This document shows, piece after piece, positions 9,028 through 18,642 of a stretch of 64,000 nt of DNA. Position 1 is the stretch's first letter; each line of letters opens with the position of its first letter. Under the pieces are notes generated by a model. The model made no database searches, was not told where the DNA came from, and saw nothing but the letters and a program-made list of their open reading frames with translations. Location of the stretch: positions 2,294,001 to 2,358,000 of the forward strand of contig OY820914.1 of the NCBI GenBank assembly GCA_963682005.1, written 5' to 3'. Both the position numbers and the translations under genes were made by a program. Origin of the DNA: CAIYUC01 sp963682005. Its GTDB lineage: Bacteria > Bacteroidota > Bacteroidia > Bacteroidales > FEN-979.

Positions 9028-10278
9028 ATGAAAAACAACAAACTCAAATCTTCACTCTTCCTGGTTCTTGCAACACTCGGATTTGCCGTGAATGGTTTTG
9101 CACAGGGAAATCCTTCCACCGAAGTATCCTCGATCCTTGAAGTTCAGCAGTATGAGCGTGCCATCCACATCATGGCCATGCTGATCCTTGGTTTCGGATT
9201 CCTGATGGTGTTTGTTAAAAATTATGGACGGTCGGCCCTTACCGCCACGTTCCTCCTGGTAAGCATGGCTATTCCTGTTTATTACCTGGGCAGTGGCCTG
9301 GCATTCGGAGAGGCAAAACATGGTGAAATTGAAAAACTGATCCTTGCCGAGTTTGCAGCTGCAAGTCTTTTGATCGCTGCAGGTGCAGTCCTTGGCCGGA
9401 TCAGGATGGTTCAGTATCTTGTATTGGCGGTATTGTTCACCTGTGCCTACATGCTGAATGAATGGATCGTCATCGGGAACGGATTGAATTTTCTGGGCGG
9501 GATGTTTGTTGATACCGGGGGATCCATCGTAATACATGCCTTTGGTGCGATATTTGGCGTAGCAGCTGCAGTGTCACTTACCACCAGCGCAGAATTCCAG
9601 AAACCCGTTGAATCCGATGCCACCAGCGACCGTTATTCGATGCTTGGCAGCATGGTCCTGTGGGTCTTCTGGCCAAGTTTCTGTGCCGCCCTGGTTCCTG
9701 TCGAAGCAATTCCCCATACCGTCATCAATGTTTTCCTTGCCTTGTGCGGGTCAACACTTGTTACCTATGTGTTTACTGTCCTACTGCGAGGAAAGATAAG
9801 CATTGCCGATATTGCCAATGCCGCCCTGGCCGGTGGTGTTGCGATCGGCTCCACCTGCGATACGGCCGGGCCAATGACAGCGGTCATCATCGGGGGTGCT
9901 GCCGGTGCCATTTCAACCATGGGATTTGCGCTTCTCCAGGATAAACAGAAGAACCTCCTCAGAACAGTTGATACTTGCGGCGTTTCAAACCTTCATGGTC
10001 TGCCGGGCCTGTTTGGTGGGATCATGGCGATCTTCGTTGTGAATTCGATCAGTGTAGGAAGCCAGTTCACAGGTATCCTGATCACCATTGTCGTCGCGCT
10101 GGTGCTGGGACTTGCAACCGGGAAGATCATCTCCCTCTTTGGCCGAGTTTCAATCGCATACTCTGATGCAGCCGAATTCCTGGATGTAGAAGAAGAAGGA
10201 ACATCAAACGAAGAAAAGATCGAGAAAGCAAGGATCACCCCGGGTGAAAAACTGCATAAGGAAAAACTTGTGAAATAG
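9028..10278 (+). CDS. Rh-type ammonium/ammonia channel
   Basis: 416 aa, about 11-12 membrane helices after a cleavable-looking signal (1-25, ending GFAQ). The pore twin histidines are His170 in DTGGSIVIHAFGA and His323 in SNLHGLPG. The D-x-GGS-x-x-IH-x-FGA and WPSF patterns are those of Rhesus-like rather than AmtB-like proteins. It conducts NH3/NH4+ across the inner membrane for nitrogen assimilation or ammonia release. No PII (glnK) or glutamine synthetase gene is beside it, unlike many amtB loci. The C-terminal 25 residues are charged and cytosolic. The 247 nt after it hold only AT-rich sequence with a TATATTTA box at about 10378. Confidence 0.9.
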   Translation: MKNNKLKSSLFLVLATLGFAVNGFAQGNPSTEVSSILEVQQYERAIHIMAMLILGFGFLMVFVKNYGRSALTATFLLVSMAIPVYYLGSGLAFGEAKHGEIEKLILAEFAAASLLIAAGAVLGRIRMVQYLVLAVLFTCAYMLNEWIVIGNGLNFLGGMFVDTGGSIVIHAFGAIFGVAAAVSLTTSAEFQKPVESDATSDRYSMLGSMVLWVFWPSFCAALVPVEAIPHTVINVFLALCGSTLVTYVFTVLLRGKISIADIANAALAGGVAIGSTCDTAGPMTAVIIGGAAGAISTMGFALLQDKQKNLLRTVDTCGVSNLHGLPGLFGGIMAIFVVNSISVGSQFTGILITIVVALVLGLATGKIISLFGRVSIAYSDAAEFLDVEEEGTSNEEKIEKARITPGEKLHKEKLVK

Positions 10279-10525
10279 GATTTCCGGGCTTTCCGGGATC
10301 CTTATGTTGTTGAAATTTGTGCCGATCAAGACCATTGGGGAAAAGAAAATTTTTCCCTTGGTTTTTCATTTTATTTCCTATATTTACCATTAAATTAATT
10401 TTCTGGCTGGAAGATCACGGTTGAATTGGCATCAAAAGGGATGATTGTGAATAAGTTGCAATGAAGTTTTTTTTTGTTTTTCCAAATCATAAAAACCCGG
10501 ATACAAACCTAAAAAGAGATTACGG

Positions 10526-12553
10526 ATGAAAAGGACAACGTTACTATCCACTGGTATCCTGCTGTCATTCCTTTTTTTCTCAGGTATAACAGGCTGCAAA
10601 AAAGATAATAAGGAAGAGAATCCTGCTTCTGCTTCGGATTCAATTGTCATTCCTGCAACAACCAAAATATTTACCACAGAGGCATGGGCCGGAGACTTTG
10701 TTTCTTTCGATTCAGCCTCCCAGGCATTTGTTTTCAATGCCGGAAGCACGATTGTTGACAACCTTGCTGTCGGAGATATTATCGTCTCAACATATGGCCA
10801 GGGCTTTTTACGGAAAGTCACACAAATTTCAACATCAGGGGGGAAACGAACAGTTACAACTGTTCCTGCTGCATTGACGGAAGCCTTGTCGAAAGGCAAG
10901 CTCCGGATAAACCAGGCGTTGACGTATAGCAAGATAAAATCTGTCAGGACTTTCGTTAAAGGTGTTTCAATAAAGCCTTCCCAATCCGGTAAAATGCCGA
11001 ACGACGGCATCCAGGTCCCGATCAATGTGGTTCTTTATGATGGCGATGGAAACCTGAATACAACCGAAGATCAGCTTACCCTGGATGGCGAATTCAATAT
11101 GTCTCCTTCCATCAATGCCTACATTGATTTTCAGCCTTTCCCGCCCCATGTGGAAACACTGGATATCTCTTATACGCTTTCCGAATCGCTTGACCTCGCC
11201 AATACGATCAATCTGTTTTCTTTCAGCTGGGATGATGAAATAACCCTTGCTACATTGGAATTTCAACCCATCCTCGTATTCGTCGGAGCCTTGCCTGTTG
11301 TGATTATCCCCGAAGTCAGCCTTATGGCGGGCGCTAATGTCGATATTCAAAGCAATGTTACGACAAGCATCGAACAGCATTATAACTATACGGTAGGGGT
11401 GAAGTATGAAAGCGGAAACTGGTCGACCTATGAAAATACGAACAAAGGATTTACGTTCTTACCACCAACCTTAACTGCAACTGCAAATGCCCAGGCGTAT
11501 CTTAAACCTGAATTGGCTTTCAAATTCTATGGGATCGTTTCTCCGTACCTGAATGCAAAACTTTTTGGCGAAATTGATGCAGATATTCAGACGACTCCCT
11601 GGTGGGCTTTATATGCAGGTTTAGGTGTGAATGTTGGCGTCAAGGCAGAAATTTTCGGGCTGAGCCTTGATTATGAAAAAGAGGTCCTGACAATCAGGGA
11701 GAAAATTGCCGAAGCCGCTTCGAACGGTTCTCCCGGTTTACCATCAAACCCCTCACCGGCAAACGGAAGTACAAACCAGCCGGTGACTACTGCATTATCA
11801 TGGACCTGTACTGATCCGGATCAGGATCCGCTTACCTTCGACCTGTATTTCGGTACAGGAAATCCACCCTCGCTGGCCCAACAAGGCCTGACTGCAGCAA
11901 TGTGGACGCCCCCTTCAATGGCCCATAATACAACTTATTTCTGGTATGTAAAGGCACATGACAACCACAACCATTCAACCGACGGTGATGTCTGGTCTTT
12001 CACAACCGAGGATCAAACTCCGGGAGATCCGTGCAACGGGGTTACCCAATTAACATACCAGGGCCAGGTTTATCACACGGTAGAAATCGGAAGCCAATGC
12101 TGGTTCAGGGAAAACCTTAACTACCAGACAGGGACTTCCTGGTGCTATAACGGAATTTCGGCAAATTGCGCCCAGTATGGACGACTGTATGATTTTTCAA
12201 CGGCAACGTCCGCCTGTCCGTCGGGGTGGCATCTTGCAAGTGATAATGAATGGAAAACCCTGGAAATTTTCCTTGGCATGTCGGCAATTGAAGCAGATCA
12301 GACAGGGTATCGGGGCACGGACCAGGGAACCCAGTTGAAATCGGGTGGTGCGACGGGATTTGAAGCGTTAATGGGGGGGACTTACAACCTCGGATTTTAT
12401 TCCGATCTGGGTGTGAAAGGGTATTACTGGACTTCTTCGAATGTTACTCCCACGAACAGCTGGGCCAGGATCCTTGATGTTTCGGGTCCCGCGATCGGCC
12501 GTTATGAAAGCCTGAGCCAAAATGGATTTTCCGTCAGGTGCCTGAAAAATTAG
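10526..12553 (+). CDS. FISUMP-domain surface lipoprotein with Fn3-like domain
   Basis: 675 aa. A lipobox FSGITGC places the lipid-modified cysteine at 24, followed by KKDNKEE. Residues about 40-390 form a beta-rich region of unknown type. Residues about 400-495 resemble an Fn3/cadherin-like repeat (PSNPSPANGSTNQP start, DPLTFDLYFG, FWYVKAHDN, WSFTTED end). Residues about 508-675 are a FISUMP domain (G-x-x-Y-x-T-V-x-I-G-x-Q-CW, CPSGWHLASDNEW, GYYWTSS, FSVRCLKN end). FISUMP domains are common on surface proteins of Bacteroidota and Fibrobacterota; their ligand is not known. The VWA lipoprotein follows 63 nt later on the same strand and is probably cotranscribed. Confidence 0.82.
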   Translation: MKRTTLLSTGILLSFLFFSGITGCKKDNKEENPASASDSIVIPATTKIFTTEAWAGDFVSFDSASQAFVFNAGSTIVDNLAVGDIIVSTYGQGFLRKVTQISTSGGKRTVTTVPAALTEALSKGKLRINQALTYSKIKSVRTFVKGVSIKPSQSGKMPNDGIQVPINVVLYDGDGNLNTTEDQLTLDGEFNMSPSINAYIDFQPFPPHVETLDISYTLSESLDLANTINLFSFSWDDEITLATLEFQPILVFVGALPVVIIPEVSLMAGANVDIQSNVTTSIEQHYNYTVGVKYESGNWSTYENTNKGFTFLPPTLTATANAQAYLKPELAFKFYGIVSPYLNAKLFGEIDADIQTTPWWALYAGLGVNVGVKAEIFGLSLDYEKEVLTIREKIAEAASNGSPGLPSNPSPANGSTNQPVTTALSWTCTDPDQDPLTFDLYFGTGNPPSLAQQGLTAAMWTPPSMAHNTTYFWYVKAHDNHNHSTDGDVWSFTTEDQTPGDPCNGVTQLTYQGQVYHTVEIGSQCWFRENLNYQTGTSWCYNGISANCAQYGRLYDFSTATSACPSGWHLASDNEWKTLEIFLGMSAIEADQTGYRGTDQGTQLKSGGATGFEALMGGTYNLGFYSDLGVKGYYWTSSNVTPTNSWARILDVSGPAIGRYESLSQNGFSVRCLKN

Positions 12554-12616
12554 CTATTATTTTGAAATAAATATAACCCTTAAAACCAGCGTATGACCTC
12601 TAAAAAACCCAACGTT

Positions 12617-13645
12617 ATGAAAACAAAGATCAATTTACTGAGCACCGTAGGATTTTTATCCTTGATTATTTTTGCATTTTCACTGTTCACAGTGCTTCCA
12701 GGCTGTAAAAAGGAAACAACTGATACCTCAAAAAAGCCCTATTCCAATAAAAAGGATGACTCTACAACCAGCATTCAGCTTAATATCCCAAGGATCGAGC
12801 TGAATCCGCTTAAATCCACTGAAATCAAGCTGTATCTGTCAGTAACAGATCAGAATGGCCACCCATTTACAGAGTTCAATCAATACAACTTCACGATCAA
12901 GCAGGTTTGTGTCGGCGAAACAGACACAGCAGCCATCGCTTCATTGACATTTACCAAGCTGAATGAATCAGGAAACAATATTGCTCCGTCGCTTGTCCTT
13001 GACTATTCCGGATCCATGACAAGTTATATTCCGGATCTTGAAACAGCAGTTTCTACATTCATCAATCTTAAAGAAGCAAACGACCAGATGTCCATCATCA
13101 AATTCAGTTCGTATGTGGAACAAGTGCTTTCTTTCACCGCAGACAAGCAAAAATTGCTGGACAGCCTGTTGTCATCATGGCCGGGAGCATATCAAAGTAC
13201 CGCATTTTATGATGCCCTCGGACTCGGGCTCCAGAACTCCTCGGCTTTTATAAATACCCATACAACCTTCATGCCCGCACTGATCGGCTTCACCGATGGA
13301 CTGGATAATGACTCATATCAGTATAATTATCAGTCAATAATTGATGAGGCCAACCAACAGCAGATCCCGATTTACACCATTGGGTTCGGAGATGCCGATT
13401 CAACAACGCTCAAATATGTTTCTGAGTCAACTGGCGGAAGGTTTTATTATACGCCGGATGCTACCTATCTGCAGACTTTATATTCACTCATCAGCGGACA
13501 ACTCCAGAATATATATGTTGTAAAGTGGAATTACACAAATACCTCTTGCACCCAGGTTCTTGTTGAAGTTACATCGTCTTATACATGTAAGAATGGTACA
13601 TTCCATTCAAAAGTTGAAAAGACTTTCTTCCCGTTGAAAAAATAG
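12617..13645 (+). CDS. VWA-domain lipoprotein
   Basis: 342 aa from ATG 12617; an ATG at 12593 would add eight residues before a poorer signal. The lipobox ends VLPGC with Cys30. The von Willebrand factor A domain spans about 122-310. Its MIDAS metal site shows D-Y-S-G-S (129-133) and the late GFTDG aspartate, so divalent-metal-dependent ligand binding should be intact. The N-terminal segment (about 50-110) looks like a small beta-sandwich. The protein is predicted in the envelope, linked by context to the preceding FISUMP lipoprotein. The partner is unknown. Confidence 0.85.
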   Translation: MKTKINLLSTVGFLSLIIFAFSLFTVLPGCKKETTDTSKKPYSNKKDDSTTSIQLNIPRIELNPLKSTEIKLYLSVTDQNGHPFTEFNQYNFTIKQVCVGETDTAAIASLTFTKLNESGNNIAPSLVLDYSGSMTSYIPDLETAVSTFINLKEANDQMSIIKFSSYVEQVLSFTADKQKLLDSLLSSWPGAYQSTAFYDALGLGLQNSSAFINTHTTFMPALIGFTDGLDNDSYQYNYQSIIDEANQQQIPIYTIGFGDADSTTLKYVSESTGGRFYYTPDATYLQTLYSLISGQLQNIYVVKWNYTNTSCTQVLVEVTSSYTCKNGTFHSKVEKTFFPLKK

Positions 13646-13665
13646 GGATTACAATTAATTGATTG

Positions 13666-13764
13666 CCTCATCCCCTGCAGCCCTTCCGGATCCCCGCCTA
13701 TGCGGGGACCTTGAGGGGACAGGGGTTGAGGTATTTGGGTTAATTCCCTGTCGATTGCGACGAG
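13666..13764. repeat. two-hairpin intergenic palindrome, copy 2
   Basis: The outer arms begin CCTCA and end TTGAGG (11 of 12 pairs). Nested inside is a perfect TCCCCGC-CTAT-GCGGGGA hairpin (13691-13708). The downstream part matches 1665-1715 almost base for base (GGGTTAATTCC, then GTCG...CGACGAG). The nested GC hairpin recurs at 53454-53471. It sits between convergent genes. Confidence 0.8.
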
Positions 13765-13800
13765 GATGTTCATAATAAGCCTTCTTCATAGCCCGGATCA

Positions 13801-14574
13801 TCATCTGCCGAAAAAGTTATCCTTGGTTTTTGGTTTTGAAAGCGGGCTGAAATTTACTTCCTCTTTCGCAGTATAAGGAACTAATTCATAAACTGTTCCC
13901 AGGTATACTTCTGTCATTTTTAAATTGGAAGTTGTGAGTGTGTTGATGGTAACCTCATCATAGGAATCACAAGTGGGAATTCCTTCCCAATTGTAACATA
14001 AGACCTGTTGATTTGTGTCCTTCCATTTCCATTGTGAAATGCCGTTGGTGTTATAAAGGTTATAATGGATCAGATAGGTTCCTGCGGGTGTAAACATGAC
14101 TTGCCCGTCGTACATGGTTCCGGCGACCGGTTCTGAATTCACTAAAACCATTTTCCAGGTTTTGCACAATAGCTCTGTATTACCAGTCAGGGAAATTTCA
14201 TCGGCTTTTGTAGCCGAAATTGTAATGGAAGCATCGGTAGCTTTTACATTTGGGGTTAATTTGAAGGTACAAGCGCTGCTGGTAAGTTTTGTAAATTCAA
14301 TCGTTCCGTAATTAATAAGCGTTACCTTGGACCCGGAAATGGTATAATTCCCGAATAGGTTACCATCAGGCGCGATAATTAAATATGAGCCGCTTTTATT
14401 GAACTCAAAAGAGGTAAAAAGAGTGTCAACGGCACCTGTCACAAGCCATTTGGCTGAGATCGTGTTTTGTGTAACGTTAACCTTGTCATCACTGCTGGAT
14501 TCTTTTTTCTTACAGCTAAAGATCACTGCAGCTATCGCTAATGAAAAGATTAAAAGAAAGGTTGTCTTTTTCAT
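13801..14574 (-). CDS. lipoprotein with two lipocalin-like repeats
   Basis: 257 aa with lipobox IFSC (Cys21) and KKKESSSDD after it. Two similar halves are visible. Each starts with a K-W or TW strand (ISAKWLVTGAVDT near 40; LCKTWKMVLVN near 137), then a F-x-x-x-G-x-Y-L-I strand and a closing K-M-T/TFKLT strand, the layout of the lipocalin-like_4 or DUF5004-type domains of Bacteroidota lipoproteins. Ligand and function are unknown. It is convergent with the VWA gene and separated from it by the palindrome at 13666-13764. Confidence 0.6.
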   Translation of the reverse strand: MKKTTFLLIFSLAIAAVIFSCKKKESSSDDKVNVTQNTISAKWLVTGAVDTLFTSFEFNKSGSYLIIAPDGNLFGNYTISGSKVTLINYGTIEFTKLTSSACTFKLTPNVKATDASITISATKADEISLTGNTELLCKTWKMVLVNSEPVAGTMYDGQVMFTPAGTYLIHYNLYNTNGISQWKWKDTNQQVLCYNWEGIPTCDSYDEVTINTLTTSNLKMTEVYLGTVYELVPYTAKEEVNFSPLSKPKTKDNFFGR

Positions 14575-14648
14575 GATTGTGTTTTTTTGGGTTGGTTATA
14601 AAAAACGTAATAAAAGGGGAAATTAGTATTAAAAAAATCCTTCTCAGG

Positions 14649-15728
14649 TCACTTGTTTGACAGACCCGGTGAATCCTTTGCGGGGATCAGGCCTGAACTC
14701 CGCAGCCTCACCACCTTGTTAAGAATGTCGAACCAGAACCCAGAACCCAGGGAGATGGCGAAAGCAGTTATGATCCAGCCAAGGAATGCAAGCCAGACGG
14801 AGCGCTGGGGAATGGAAGGACAGTTACAACGGGTGTTTACCATGGGCCCGGATGTAACTTTCCAGTTCCATCCCAGGGCAAGCATATTGTTTACAGAATC
14901 GGCCTGTTTATAAATCACTTTAAAGGTTTCTGCCTTGACATTCACCGAATCCTTCTTGCTTCGTAGTGAATCAGCAAGGTAGGGCGCAAAGTTTCTGTAA
15001 AATTCTGAATTCGGCATCGTCAGTGAATCTGAGAGATTACCGGCGTACTCAACCACCTTTGCCCTCAGATCATCATTGGCGGAAAGCCTGTTGGCGATCC
15101 CGATCGTATCGACGTTAAAGAGGATGGCAATGACCAGGCCGCTGAAGAACAGGATGAATTGCGACTGACGCTTGTACCAGCCCGAGACCCGTTCCATGGT
15201 TTCATTGTACCAGGCCTCCACAGCGGTTTTGAATTTTTCCATATCGTTTGACGATTCAGCAAACAAATCCCTGAGGTGCCTGAGTGTATCCTTGTCGAAT
15301 TGCAAAAGATTGTGCTCGAGGCAATTCTTAACCAGGCTGATCTGTGGCTGGCTTTCCTCGAATTGATGACCTTTCAGCATACGGATCAGGGTGGATGAAA
15401 AGACTTGTCCTGACAGGTAGGAAGGTTTGCTGAAAATTGAGCCGGAACCGAGGAAACGGATCGAAGGCTCCTGATAAAACTTATTCGTGAGCTTCTTTGC
15501 AGCTGCAGGCGGAAATGCCTGCATGACATAGGCCAGGGGCCGGGAGAAGACGTTCCTGATCGGAATACCCGTTTTTACTTCATCCAGCATCCGGGCGATT
15601 CCTTTGGATAGCATCCTTGCCCGTAATCCCAGTATCTGGGCAATAAACTCCTGGATAATGGTGCCCAGAAGGCTGTACAGTAAATAAATTCCCGTCAGGG
15701 AGATCACAATTTCGAGCGCTTTCAGCAT
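14649..15728 (-). CDS. uncharacterised integral membrane protein
   Basis: 359 aa. Membrane segments are seen at about 5-30 (VISLTGIYLLYSLLGTII), about 188-212 (FILFFSGLVIAILFNVDTI) and about 313-337 (AFLGWIITAFAISLGSGFWFD). The last, followed by ILNKVVRLRSSG, matches a pattern I have seen in unnamed Bacteroidota and Proteobacteria membrane proteins. A soluble section of about 120 residues after helix 1 includes a run predicted helical. It is not recognised as a named enzyme or transporter. The gene stands alone: the left gene has its own signal peptide 75 nt away and the right neighbour is divergent. Confidence 0.65.
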   Translation of the reverse strand: MLKALEIVISLTGIYLLYSLLGTIIQEFIAQILGLRARMLSKGIARMLDEVKTGIPIRNVFSRPLAYVMQAFPPAAAKKLTNKFYQEPSIRFLGSGSIFSKPSYLSGQVFSSTLIRMLKGHQFEESQPQISLVKNCLEHNLLQFDKDTLRHLRDLFAESSNDMEKFKTAVEAWYNETMERVSGWYKRQSQFILFFSGLVIAILFNVDTIGIANRLSANDDLRAKVVEYAGNLSDSLTMPNSEFYRNFAPYLADSLRSKKDSVNVKAETFKVIYKQADSVNNMLALGWNWKVTSGPMVNTRCNCPSIPQRSVWLAFLGWIITAFAISLGSGFWFDILNKVVRLRSSGLIPAKDSPGLSNK

Positions 15729-15869
15729 AAATTATTTGTTTAGGATTTGGGATAGACGGTTCATTTTGTAAAAATAAATCATTAAAGTGTCGATGTCAAG
15801 GTATTTGTATGGTAACTGGTGTTTTTTTCGTATATTTACAATGGAAACAAAGACAACAAATCAACCCAT

Positions 15870-18518
15870 ATGAAAGCAATCTTATTTCTTTTTAACAGTT
15901 TCGTTCTGCTTTGCATACTGTTTTGCGCCCGTGCAGTATGCCAGGTGCCGGAAGCTATCAACTATCAGGCTGTGGTCAGGGATGGGTTGGGGAACGTGAT
16001 GCCGGACCAGCAGGTGAACTTCAGGTTAAGCATCAGGAAAGGAAGTCTTACCGGTTCGGTCGTTTACAGTGAGTCCCATGTAAAAACAACCAATCAGTTC
16101 GGCCAGGCCACGCTGGAGATTGGAAGGGGGACAGTTCTTTCGGGAACGTTTTCCACAATTAACTGGGGCGCTGATTCCTATTATCTCCAGACAGAGTTTG
16201 ATTCTTCCTGTAACAATAATTACATTGTCATGGGAATTTCTCAATTCCTCACCGTTCCTTACGCCGAATATGCAAAAATTGCAGGCAATGCACTTCCAAA
16301 CGGAACCCAGGGACAAACACTGCGCTTCAATGGGACATCCTGGGTGGCTGATTCATTTCTTTATGATGATGGAACCAGGATAGGGATCGGGAACACAAAC
16401 CCAAATTATCCGCTTGATATTACCGGTGACCTCAATTTTTCAGGGACACTCCGGAAAAACGGCACTGCCCTGGCTTATGGTGTATCAACCGTCAATGCCT
16501 CGAGCCCTTTATCATCTACGGGAGGATCAACGCCGACCCTTTCGGTTCCGCAGGCGACATCGGCCGTGAGCGGGTATCTTTCAAAGAACGATTGGACCAC
16601 ATTCTACAGCAAGGAGCCGGCGATCAGTGCCGGCAGTGGAAATAAATTCTGGTTCAGCAACAAGACCTGGGCTGAGGTGGATTGGAGCTATCTTGTCAAT
16701 AAACCATCGACCTTCACCCCGGCAGCACATGCACATCCCGCATCGGACATTACATCGGGAACATTTGACGGCGACAGGCTTCCCCAGATGAGCACCGGCA
16801 AGCCGGGAGGGGTGCCTGCAACCGGGAATCCTTCGGGGAAATTCCTGAAAGATGACGGAACATGGGCCACTTCTGCCAGCGGGATCTCCTGGGCGAACCT
16901 TACGGAAACATCCTCATCGGTCCTCTCGATCGCAGGAGGAACAGGTGCTGTATATGGGAACGGTACATCGATCCAGGTATTGCAGGCAACATCAACACAA
17001 TCGGGATACCTTGGAAACACGGACTGGAATACCTTCAACAACAAAGTGACCAGCATTTCCGCCACGGCGCCCTTATCCAGCACCGGCGGAAAAACACCGG
17101 CACTCTCCATCACCAAGGCAACAGCTACGGCAAACGGCTATCTTTCGAATACCGATTGGACTGCATTCAACAACAAAGTCTCAAGCCAGTGGACCACAAC
17201 CGGGCAGAATATCTTTTACACCACCGGGAATGTCGGGATTGGTGCGACAAGCCCTCAAAACAAGCTTGATCTCTCAGGCAGCGCTGTGATCGGGGCCGCC
17301 TATGCCGGAACAAACACGGCGCCTGCAAATGGATTGCTTGTCCAGGGGAAAGTCGGCATCGGGACAACCACTCCTGAGAATACTGCTGCATTGGAAGTCA
17401 AAAGCACCACCCAGGGATTTTTACCTCCCCGCATGAACAAAGCGCAGCGTGATGCCCTCACCAGCCCGCCCGACGGGTTAATGATCTTCTGCAGTGATTG
17501 CGATGCTCCCTATTACCTTCAGTGTTTTTACGGTGGGAAGTGGAATCCGCTCGCCACAAACCATTATCCAATGGCTGTAAATGTTTCACAAACAGGCCAG
17601 CCCTACCTGACTTATACGATGTATGGACTGTATACATATACGGATGCGGATAATGATCCACAGGGTGCGTCAGTTTACAAATGGTATCGTACTGACAATT
17701 CAGCCGGGTTGAACGAAAGTGTTATCTCCGGTGCAACGGGCCAGACGTATATGCTCACCACCACCGATGCATCCAAGTACATCAGGTTTTCCGTAACACC
17801 CGTTGCCCAGACAGGTGCCGCAGTTGGGGATGAAGTGAAATCTTCAACATGGAGCGGCCCTATTGTCAACTGGCTCTGCGGAAACCCGTTCATCGATCTG
17901 CGTGACGGAAGGTCCTATGGAACGATTGCCATCGGAACGCAATGCTGGCTGAAGCAAAATCTCGATATCGGGGTAAGGATCAGCGGTACATCTTCCCCCA
18001 CAAACAATGGCACCATCGAAAAATTTTGTTACAATGACGAGGAATCGAATTGCGACATATATGGCGGCTTATACCTCTGGGATGAAATGATGAATTATAC
18101 GGCCTCCAGCAGCGCATCTCCAAGCGGAGTCCAGGGAATATGCCTTGCTTTCTGGCATTTGCCTTCCGATGCCGAATGGTGTACAATGACAACATACCTT
18201 GATCCCAACGTGAATTGCAATGTTGTCACCTGGAGCGGAACAGACGGCGGCGGCAAGATGAAGGAAACGGGAATAACACACTGGAACAGTCCGAACCTGG
18301 GGGCGACAAATTCAAGCGGCTTCACTGCATTGCCTGCAGGATATCGCGTCAGCAATGGTTCTTTTACTGCGATCAATGTCAATAACTATATGTCTTCCAC
18401 TACGGAATCTGTCAGTACCACGGCCTATTACAGGAATCTTTATTATAACTATGCCACGGTTGCCAGAGGTACAAATGCCAAATCTTACGGTTATTCCGTG
18501 AGGTGCGTGAAAGATTAG
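15870..18518 (+). CDS. secreted tail-fibre-like repeat protein with C-terminal FISUMP domain
   Basis: 882 aa from ATG 15870; an upstream in-frame codon would precede the TATATTTA box at 15831-15838. A signal peptide (1-24, ending VCQ) is followed by the QAVVRD segment typical of Bacteroidota surface proteins. Residues about 150-560 carry tail-fibre-like repeats: PLSSTGG-x-TP, SGYLS or NGYLS-NTDW-x-x-FNNK (three copies), and VGIGT-TTPE. A PPRMNKAQRDAL segment and a paired-cysteine FCSDCDAP follow. A beta-sandwich (about 575-680) precedes a FISUMP domain (about 685-882). It is probably a trimeric or fibrous surface adhesin. No phage genes are nearby, so it is not scored as prophage. Confidence 0.78.
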   Translation: MKAILFLFNSFVLLCILFCARAVCQVPEAINYQAVVRDGLGNVMPDQQVNFRLSIRKGSLTGSVVYSESHVKTTNQFGQATLEIGRGTVLSGTFSTINWGADSYYLQTEFDSSCNNNYIVMGISQFLTVPYAEYAKIAGNALPNGTQGQTLRFNGTSWVADSFLYDDGTRIGIGNTNPNYPLDITGDLNFSGTLRKNGTALAYGVSTVNASSPLSSTGGSTPTLSVPQATSAVSGYLSKNDWTTFYSKEPAISAGSGNKFWFSNKTWAEVDWSYLVNKPSTFTPAAHAHPASDITSGTFDGDRLPQMSTGKPGGVPATGNPSGKFLKDDGTWATSASGISWANLTETSSSVLSIAGGTGAVYGNGTSIQVLQATSTQSGYLGNTDWNTFNNKVTSISATAPLSSTGGKTPALSITKATATANGYLSNTDWTAFNNKVSSQWTTTGQNIFYTTGNVGIGATSPQNKLDLSGSAVIGAAYAGTNTAPANGLLVQGKVGIGTTTPENTAALEVKSTTQGFLPPRMNKAQRDALTSPPDGLMIFCSDCDAPYYLQCFYGGKWNPLATNHYPMAVNVSQTGQPYLTYTMYGLYTYTDADNDPQGASVYKWYRTDNSAGLNESVISGATGQTYMLTTTDASKYIRFSVTPVAQTGAAVGDEVKSSTWSGPIVNWLCGNPFIDLRDGRSYGTIAIGTQCWLKQNLDIGVRISGTSSPTNNGTIEKFCYNDEESNCDIYGGLYLWDEMMNYTASSSASPSGVQGICLAFWHLPSDAEWCTMTTYLDPNVNCNVVTWSGTDGGGKMKETGITHWNSPNLGATNSSGFTALPAGYRVSNGSFTAINVNNYMSSTTESVSTTAYYRNLYYNYATVARGTNAKSYGYSVRCVKD

Positions 18519-18642
18519 CCCAAACTCTTTTCGGTCAGGAATTGAAAATGAGATTACTTAACAATAAGTATCAAAAATTAATGTTTATTCGGACTTTTTT
18601 TTCATAATTTTACAAAAAAAATCAATCAATAAATTCAAGTGT

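Noticed and set aside
15870..18518. Prophage remnant
   Set aside because: Only fibre-like motifs are seen; no capsid, terminase, integrase or lysis genes are near and the protein has a signal peptide.
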